This document shows, one piece after another, positions 30,901 through 39,900 of a DNA stretch of 64,000 nt. How positions within the stretch are numbered: position 1 is the stretch's first letter; each line of letters starts with the position of its first letter. A program made the position numbers and the translations under genes. The stretch lies in contig OZ220224.1 of assembly GCA_964291485.2 (NCBI GenBank), forward strand, positions 1,674,001 through 1,738,000, written 5' to 3'. Source of the DNA: Kistimonas sp964291485 (GTDB lineage Bacteria > Pseudomonadota > Gammaproteobacteria > Pseudomonadales > Endozoicomonadaceae). The notes under the pieces are model-generated. The model ran no database searches, was not told the origin of the DNA, and saw nothing but the letters and a program-made list of their open reading frames with translations.

Positions 30901-33900
30901 AAATAATCCTCTATGTGGATGGCGCAGAAGTCGGATCAGCGACGACAACCACAGGGGCGCCACCGGATGTAATGGTCAGAAGCAATAACCTGGTGGGGCA
31001 TGATAACTGGGGAGGTGGTCAACGGTTGGATGGCCGGCTGGACGATCTTCTGGTTGCCAATGAAGCCCTGGACGCCACTCAGATCAGCAACCTATTCCAG
31101 GCCAGCCAGCTGGAAGACTTTATTGATGACTTCAGTGTCAATGAGAATGTTGCCAATGGCACGGTGGTGGGACAGGTTACGGCAACGGATGTCGATGCCG
31201 ACGAGACGCTGACCTACTCCCTGCTGGATGATGACGGCGGTCGTTTTGCCATCGACAGCAGTACCGGTGAAATTACCGTCGCGGACGGCAGTCTGCTGGA
31301 TCATGAAGCAGATACTATGCATGAAGTCCGGGTGAAGGTCACGGATGCCAGCGGTCTGACCAGTGAGCAGGACTACGCCATCCAGATTGGTGATGTGAAT
31401 GATAGTAGTGTCCTGGTGAACAATACCCTCACCCTTGATGAAGGCGCCACCGTGGTGCTGACCTCTGCCAACCTCAGCGCTACGGATGAAGACCATGATG
31501 ACAGTAACCTGACCTTCGTGATCAGCAATGTTGAACATGGCGCTTTCAGCGGTACCGGCGTTACCGACAATGGTGATGGCACCTTCAGTTTCACCCAGCA
31601 GCAACTGTTGGACGGTGAAGTCAGCTTTACCCACGATGGCGGGGAAGTGCAGCCTTCCTATGAAGTGACGGTGACCGATGGTGTGGCCGTGACGGCCAGT
31701 GCGGCGGCTACGATCAACTTCACCAATGTGAATGATGGACCGACTTCTGAGGATAACACGGTCACGCTGACGGAAGACGGCAGTTACACCTTTGCGGCGG
31801 GCGACTTCAGTTTCAATGATGAGGACGGCGACAGTTTAGATACCATTACCATCACGCAATTACCAACCGATGGTTCGCTGACATTGAATGGCGCAGCGGT
31901 GGATGCAGGTGACAGTGTACCTGTCGGGGATATTGGCAGCCTGGTGTATACACCACCGGCTGATGCCTTTGGTACTGGCTATGCCAGCCTGCAGTTCACC
32001 GTCAGCGATGGTACGGACAGCAGTGCAGCACAGACCCTTACCTTTGATGTCACCGGGGTGAATGATGTGCCCACGTTGGATCCGGTCAATGATATTGACC
32101 TTAATGTGGCGTACTCCTTTTCCGAGGGTTCCGGCACCAGTGCGTCTGATATGGGCGATGGAAACCAAGCACTGACGTTGTCTGGTACTGCATCCTGGGG
32201 AGAGGGGCGTGATGGTACCGGCAGTTCGCTTGAAATGGATGGCATTAATGGTGCCGGCGAAATCAGCGGGTTGCAAACAGGAGGTGCCATGACGGTCTCA
32301 GCCTGGGTAGAGTTTGATGCAACCGGTGGCTGGTCCCGAATTATTGATTTTGGCAATGGCAGTGCTAACCAGAATATCGTGTTGGGTTCCCATGTAACCA
32401 ATGGTCTTGGTGTCCACATTTATGACGCTTCATCGAATTTGATAGGCCAGCTGGAACTCACGGATGTGATTCAGGCCAATCAATGGACGCATGTTGCTAT
32501 GACGATTGATGATGCCGGTGAAATAATCCTCTATGTGGATGGCGCAGAAGTCGGATCAGCGACGACAACCACAGGGGCGCCACCGGATGTAATGGTCAGA
32601 AGCAATAACCTGGTGGGGCATGATAACTGGGGAGGTGGTCAACGGTTGGATGGCCGGCTGGACGATCTTCTGGTTGCCAATGAAGCCCTGGACGCCACTC
32701 AGATCAGCAACCTATTCCAGGCCAGCCAGCTGGAAGACTTTATTGATGACTTCAGTGTCAATGAGAATGTTGCCAATGGCACGGTGGTGGGACAGGTTAC
32801 GGCAACGGATGTCGATGCCGACGAGACGCTGACCTACTCCCTGCTGGATGATGACGGCGGTCGTTTTGCCATCGACAGCAGTACCGGTGAAATTACCGTC
32901 GCGGACGGCAGTCTGCTGGATCATGAAGCAGATACTATGCATGAAGTCCGGGTGAAGGTCACGGATGCCAGCGGTCTGACCAGTGAGCAGGACTACGCCA
33001 TCCAGATTGGTGATGTGAATGATAGTAGTGTCCTGGTGAACAATACCCTCACCCTTGATGAAGGCGCCACCGTGGTGCTGACCTCTGCCAACCTCAGCGC
33101 TACGGATGAAGACCATGATGACAGTAACCTGACCTTCGTGATCAGCAATGTTGAACATGGCGCTTTCAGCGGTACCGGCGTTACCGACAATGGTGATGGC
33201 ACCTTCAGTTTCACCCAGCAGCAACTGTTGGACGGTGAAGTCAGCTTTACCCACGATGGCGGGGAAGTGCAGCCTTCCTATGAAGTGACGGTGACCGATG
33301 GTGTGGCCGTGACGGCCAGTGCGGCGGCTACGATCAACTTCACCAATGTGAATGATGGACCGACTTCTGAGGATAACACGGTCACGCTGACGGAAGACGG
33401 CAGTTACACCTTTGCGGCGGGCGACTTCAGTTTCAATGATGAGGACGGCGACAGTTTAGATACCATTACCATCACGCAATTACCAACCGATGGTTCGCTG
33501 ACATTGAATGGCGCAGCGGTGGATGCAGGTGACAGTGTACCTGTCGGGGATATTGGCAGCCTGGTGTATACACCACCGGCTGATGCCTTTGGTACTGGCT
33601 ATGCCAGCCTGCAGTTCACCGTCAGCGATGGTACGGACAGCAGTGCAGCACAGACCCTTACCTTTGATGTCACCGGGGTGAATGATGTGCCCACGTTGGA
33701 TCCGGTCAATGATATTGACCTTAATGTGGCGTACTCCTTTTCCGAGGGTTCCGGCACCAGTGCGTCTGATATGGGCGATGGAAACCAAGCACTGACGTTG
33801 TCTGGTACTGCATCCTGGGGAGAGGGGCGTGATGGTACCGGCAGTTCGCTTGAAATGGATGGCATTAATGGTGCCGGCGAAATCAGCGGGTTGCAAACAG

Positions 33901-36900
33901 GAGGTGCCATGACGGTCTCAGCCTGGGTAGAGTTTGATGCAACCGGTGGCTGGTCCCGAATTATTGATTTTGGCAATGGCAGTGCTAACCAGAATATCGT
34001 GTTGGGTTCCCATGTAACCAATGGTCTTGGTGTCCACATTTATGACGCTTCATCGAATTTGATAGGCCAGCTGGAACTCACGGATGTGATTCAGGCCAAT
34101 CAATGGACGCATGTTGCTATGACGATTGATGATGCCGGTGAAATAATCCTCTATGTGGATGGCGCAGAAGTCGGATCAGCGACGACAACCACAGGGGCGC
34201 CACCGGATGTAATGGTCAGAAGCAATAACCTGGTGGGGCATGATAACTGGGGAGGTGGTCAACGGTTGGATGGCCGGCTGGACGATCTTCTGGTTGCCAA
34301 TGAAGCCCTGGACGCCACTCAGATCAGCAACCTATTCCAGGCCAGCCAGCTGGAAGACTTTATTGATGACTTCAGTGTCAATGAGAATGTTGCCAATGGC
34401 ACGGTGGTGGGACAGGTTACGGCAACGGATGTCGATGCCGACGAGACGCTGACCTACTCCCTGCTGGATGATGACGGCGGTCGTTTTGCCATCGACAGCA
34501 GTACCGGTGAAATTACCGTCGCGGACGGCAGTCTGCTGGATCATGAAGCAGATACTATGCATGAAGTCCGGGTGAAGGTCACGGATGCCAGCGGTCTGAC
34601 CAGTGAGCAGGACTACGCCATCCAGATTGGTGATGTGAATGATAGTAGTGTCCTGGTGAACAATACCCTCACCCTTGATGAAGGCGCCACCGTGGTGCTG
34701 ACCTCTGCCAACCTCAGCGCTACGGATGAAGACCATGATGACAGTAACCTGACCTTCGTGATCAGCAATGTTGAACATGGCGCTTTCAGCGGTACCGGCG
34801 TTACCGACAATGGTGATGGCACCTTCAGTTTCACCCAGCAGCAACTGTTGGACGGTGAAGTCAGCTTTACCCACGATGGCGGGGAAGTGCAGCCTTCCTA
34901 TGAAGTGACGGTGACCGATGGTGTGGCCGTGACGGCCAGTGCGGCGGCTACGATCAACTTCACCAATGTGAATGATGGACCGACTTCTGAGGATAACACG
35001 GTCACGCTGACGGAAGACGGCAGTTACACCTTTGCGGCGGGCGACTTCAGTTTCAATGATGAGGACGGCGACAGTTTAGATACCATTACCATCACGCAAT
35101 TACCAACCGATGGTTCGCTGACATTGAATGGCGCAGCGGTGGATGCAGGTGACAGTGTACCTGTCGGGGATATTGGCAGCCTGGTGTATACACCACCGGC
35201 TGATGCCTTTGGTACTGGCTATGCCAGCCTGCAGTTCACCGTCAGCGATGGTACGGACAGCAGTGCAGCACAGACCCTTACCTTTGATGTCACCGGGGTG
35301 AATGATGTGCCCACGTTGGATCCGGTCAATGATATTGACCTTAATGTGGCGTACTCCTTTTCCGAGGGTTCCGGCACCAGTGCGTCTGATATGGGCGATG
35401 GAAACCAAGCACTGACGTTGTCTGGTACTGCATCCTGGGGAGAGGGGCGTGATGGTACCGGCAGTTCGCTTGAAATGGATGGCATTAATGGTGCCGGCGA
35501 AATCAGCGGGTTGCAAACAGGAGGTGCCATGACGGTCTCAGCCTGGGTAGAGTTTGATGCAACCGGTGGCTGGTCCCGAATTATTGATTTTGGCAATGGC
35601 AGTGCTAACCAGAATATCGTGTTGGGTTCCCATGTAACCAATGGTCTTGGTGTCCACATTTATGACGCTTCATCGAATTTGATAGGCCAGCTGGAACTCA
35701 CGGATGTGATTCAGGCCAATCAATGGACGCATGTTGCTATGACGATTGATGATGCCGGTGAAATAATCCTCTATGTGGATGGCGCAGAAGTCGGATCAGC
35801 GACGACAACCACAGGGGCGCCACCGGATGTAATGGTCAGAAGCAATAACCTGGTGGGGCATGATAACTGGGGAGGTGGTCAACGGTTGGATGGCCGGCTG
35901 GACGATCTTCTGGTTGCCAATGAAGCCCTGGACGCCACTCAGATCAGCAACCTATTCCAGGCCAGCCAGCTGGAAGACTTTATTGATGACTTCAGTGTCA
36001 ATGAGAATGTTGCCAATGGCACGGTGGTGGGACAGGTTACGGCAACGGATGTCGATGCCGACGAGACGCTGACCTATTCCCTGCTGGATGATGACAACGG
36101 TCGTTTTGCCATCGACAGCAGCACCGGTGAAATCACCGTCGCGGACGGCAGCCAGCTGGATCATGAGACAGACACTACCCACTCAGTGCGGGTACAGGTG
36201 ACCGATGCCGCCGGGCTTACCAGTGAGCAGGATTACACTATCCAGGTCGGTGATGTGAATGAAGCGCCGACGGCTGTCTCGCTGGCAGTGGATTCTGCGG
36301 TGGCGCCTTCCGGAGGGATTGTTGTTTCAGTCCCTGCGGATGTGACGGTGCAGTCCGCCTGGAACTTCGATAACAGCTATGAAAGTGAAGCCGGGGGGGA
36401 CAGTTTCTCGGGTGCCTCGCCAACATTTGTTGAGGGTCCTAATAATCAGGCTAGTGCGCTTCACTTCGATGGCAGCAGTACTGCCTTTCTCGCCCCATTG
36501 GATGCCTCTGAAACGTCTTATGGGATTGGTTTCTGGTTCCGCACGACGGATTCCGGCTGCATGGTTGAAATTACCGATGATGGGAGTTTAGGATCCCGTG
36601 ATCGTGAAATCTGGATTGATGACAATGGCAGGATCAATGCCCGCGTCTGGCCAGAGGAAACCATCACCAGTGATGCATCAACGACGTTCAATGATGGTGA
36701 ATGGCATTATGTTGTTCACAGTTTTGGCGGTGACCAGGGGGGGCAGACGCTGTTTGTTGATGGTACATCGGTCGCGTCCGGTAACCTGGCAGCGTCTAAC
36801 TTTGATTGGCAGGATACGATTCGTTTAGGGAGTTCCAATGGTGGATTTGGTGATGGCTTTACCGGAGATATCGCGGGACTGCAGGTCTTTGATGAAGCAG

Positions 36901-39900
36901 TGACGACCGAACAGGCCGCAGCAATGGTGACAGCCGTTGATGTCGTGCTCAATGAAAATACCACCTCGGCAGTTACCATTGGCACTGTCACCGCGACCGA
37001 TCCGGATACGGACAACGAAGCCTTCAGCCAGCACAGCTTCACCGTGTCAGACGACCGGTTTGAGGTGGTCAACGGTGAACTGCAGTTGAAAGCGAACCAG
37101 GTGCTGGATCATGAGACCGAAGAGTCTATCTCGGTCACGGTGACGGCGGTTGACGACAATGGCAATGGCCTGTCAGGCGGCGGCCAGACCTTCACGATCC
37201 TGGTGCAGGATGTTAATGATGCCCCGACGGTGGCGGATCAGACCCTGACCATCAATGAGGATGCGTCGCACCAGTTCACGGCGGATGACTTCTCCATTGC
37301 GGATCAGGATGCCGGGGATACCCATACGGTCACGATCACCGCGATCAATGGTGACGGTACGCTGTACAGGCAGCCGCCATCACCGAACCTTCATTTTGAT
37401 TTCAGTGATTCTGCTGATCCTGCCAACGATGTCGAGAACTCTATCCATGGCACCCTGCATGGCGTAGAGCAGGTCACGGATGCGGAGCAGGGTGAGGTTA
37501 TCCAGTTTGATGCCAATAGCGATTACATCGAGCTGGATCAGGCTTATGACCTGGGCAATGAGTGGACCATCAGCGTCAGTTTCAACGATCTTTTCCTCAA
37601 TAATAATCTTTGGAACACGCTGACGCGGGGTACTGATCATCAAGTGATCTTCCATTCCAGCACCGGTGAACTGGGCACTTGGGATAATACCGGTGGAACC
37701 GGTTTCCATGGCTCCGGTTTCTTTGCCAGTTCCATTGGCGATGGCTGGCATGATCTGGTTGCAGTCGGAGAAAATGGCACGACGACATTCTATATCGATG
37801 GCGTTGAGGTCGGTTCCATTGACTATCAGTCGACTGACACTATTGTCACAGTGGGAAACCATCTCAATGGCGACAACCAGCCTTTTGCCGCCCAGCTGGA
37901 TAATTTCCAGATCGTGAATGAAGCGCTGGCACCCAGTCCCGTGGAAGGGCAGCCTTTCGGTACCACAGAAGTGTCTGCCAATGACACGTTCACCACTGAC
38001 GAACTGCAGGAACTGGTCTTCGTGCCGGATGCCAACGCCAGTGGTGACGCGGCGGCGTCTATTGAGTTCAAGGCAACCGACAACAATGGATTGGAAAGCT
38101 CTGTCCAGACGTTGACCTTTGATGTCACGCCGGTCACGGATGCGCCGACCATTACGTTGAATAACGAGGTGTACAGTGACCTGGCGCTGGATACGGAGCT
38201 GATCACCAGTGGTGATTTGTCGTCATCAACAGGTTGGGATCTGAGTGGTAATGTGGGTATTGCCAGTGGTCGGATGACATTCAGTAGTAGTAATAGTCCT
38301 GTAACCGGTGTGGCGGAGCAGACGTTTGCTATTCATCCGGATGTCGGATATTCGCTGAGTCTGGGTTTTGCCAGTGCAAACACTTTCTCGGTTTCCGGTC
38401 GTATTGAAATTATTGATGCAGATTCCGGTACCGTGCTTGCGAGCCAGGATGTTACGCCCAACAGTCAAACCTATCAGACCCTGAACCTGAACTTTACCGG
38501 CATCGCAGCCGGCAATGCGATTCTCAGGGTCACGGACACCACGGCTGATACCAGCAGTCGTGACCTGTGGGTGGATAATGTTTCAATCCAGGCCAGCAGT
38601 GCCGACAACGGCCATATTACCACCGGTGTGGGTCTCTATGCCCAGGGAGACCAGGCAATGGCTGTCGATCTGAGCGTGGCAACACCGGACAGTGACGGCT
38701 CGGAAACCCTGGCGATTGAGCTGACCGGTATTCCTGCGGATGTCGTTCTTACGGATGGCACCAATACCGTGACATCAACCGGTGATTCGCTGGATGTGTC
38801 CGAATGGGATCTGGGTAGTCTGACGCTGTCATCGGGGCCGGGTACCGATTTTACGATGACCGTTACCGCCACAGCTACAGAGTCGGCGACCGGCGCAACG
38901 GAAGTGACGTCCCAGCCGATTAATGTGCATTACCAGCAAGATCCCTATATTGACGGTGAACTGAACATTGTTGCCCCGGATGACCTGGTCACCCACACCG
39001 TGACCGAGGCGTTCCTGCTGTCCAACGCCAGCGATGCCCAGGGCGACACGCTCAGTGTGCAGGATGTCAGCATCGATGGCGTCAGCGCCCACCGGCATGA
39101 CTTCCAGACCAGTTTCTCGGCAGGTACCGGCGGCAGCGTGGTCGTTAATGGTGATACGCTCACATTGACGTCTGGCACAGAAGAAAACGTGGTGCTGATT
39201 GATACCACCGGCGGTGGAACCCGCGGTACTGACCTGCACTTGGATTTCACGGTAGCGCCGACCGATGGCCATGCCACCCGCAATAATTTCATTGTCTTTG
39301 ATTATGTGGATGCCAATAACTACAAGACCATTGGTAGCTATGATGGTGATGATTCACCCGAATGGCGTGTGGAACAGTGGACTAATGGCGCTAGTACGAT
39401 CTTGAACAGCTTTGATGAAAGCACCGCGAGTTCCAACATCAACACAGATCGCCACTACGAAGTGGATATTGTTGATAACCGGGTCAGCCTGACGGTGGAT
39501 GGTGTGGAGAAGATTGCGCATCAGTTCACAGAGAATATCAGTGACGGCGAACTTGGGGTGATGAACCGGGGGAATTCTGTTTCTACGTATACGATTAATG
39601 GCGCAGAGTGGGATACCTACCCTGATAATGTCCACACCGTGTATGACAACAATGACGGCACCTGGACGATTCGCACTGGCGATGAACTCAGTGGTGACCT
39701 GACCCTGGACTACAACGTCAGTGACGGAACCAATATTACGGCAGCCACTGCAACCGTCGAGATAGACCACGCGGTGGATGCCAGCATTGAACTGTCTGCC
39801 ACCACGGGTATCAGTGATGATGTGTTGCCGGTGGAAACCTCGGCAGCGGGGGCGACCCTGACCGTTTCCAGCGTCAATGGTCAGGCTGTGGCCGAATCCG

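Noticed and set aside
30240..35659. Antisense ORFs repeated along the adhesin repeats (138, 146 and 180 residues)
   Set aside because: They recur only because the coding repeat recurs; they are low-complexity shadows without ribosome sites or domains.
30107..36076. CRISPR-like or mobile-element explanation for the long perfect repeats
   Set aside because: The unit is 1620 bases, tandem without spacers, and in frame within one ORF; it is a coding tandem repeat.
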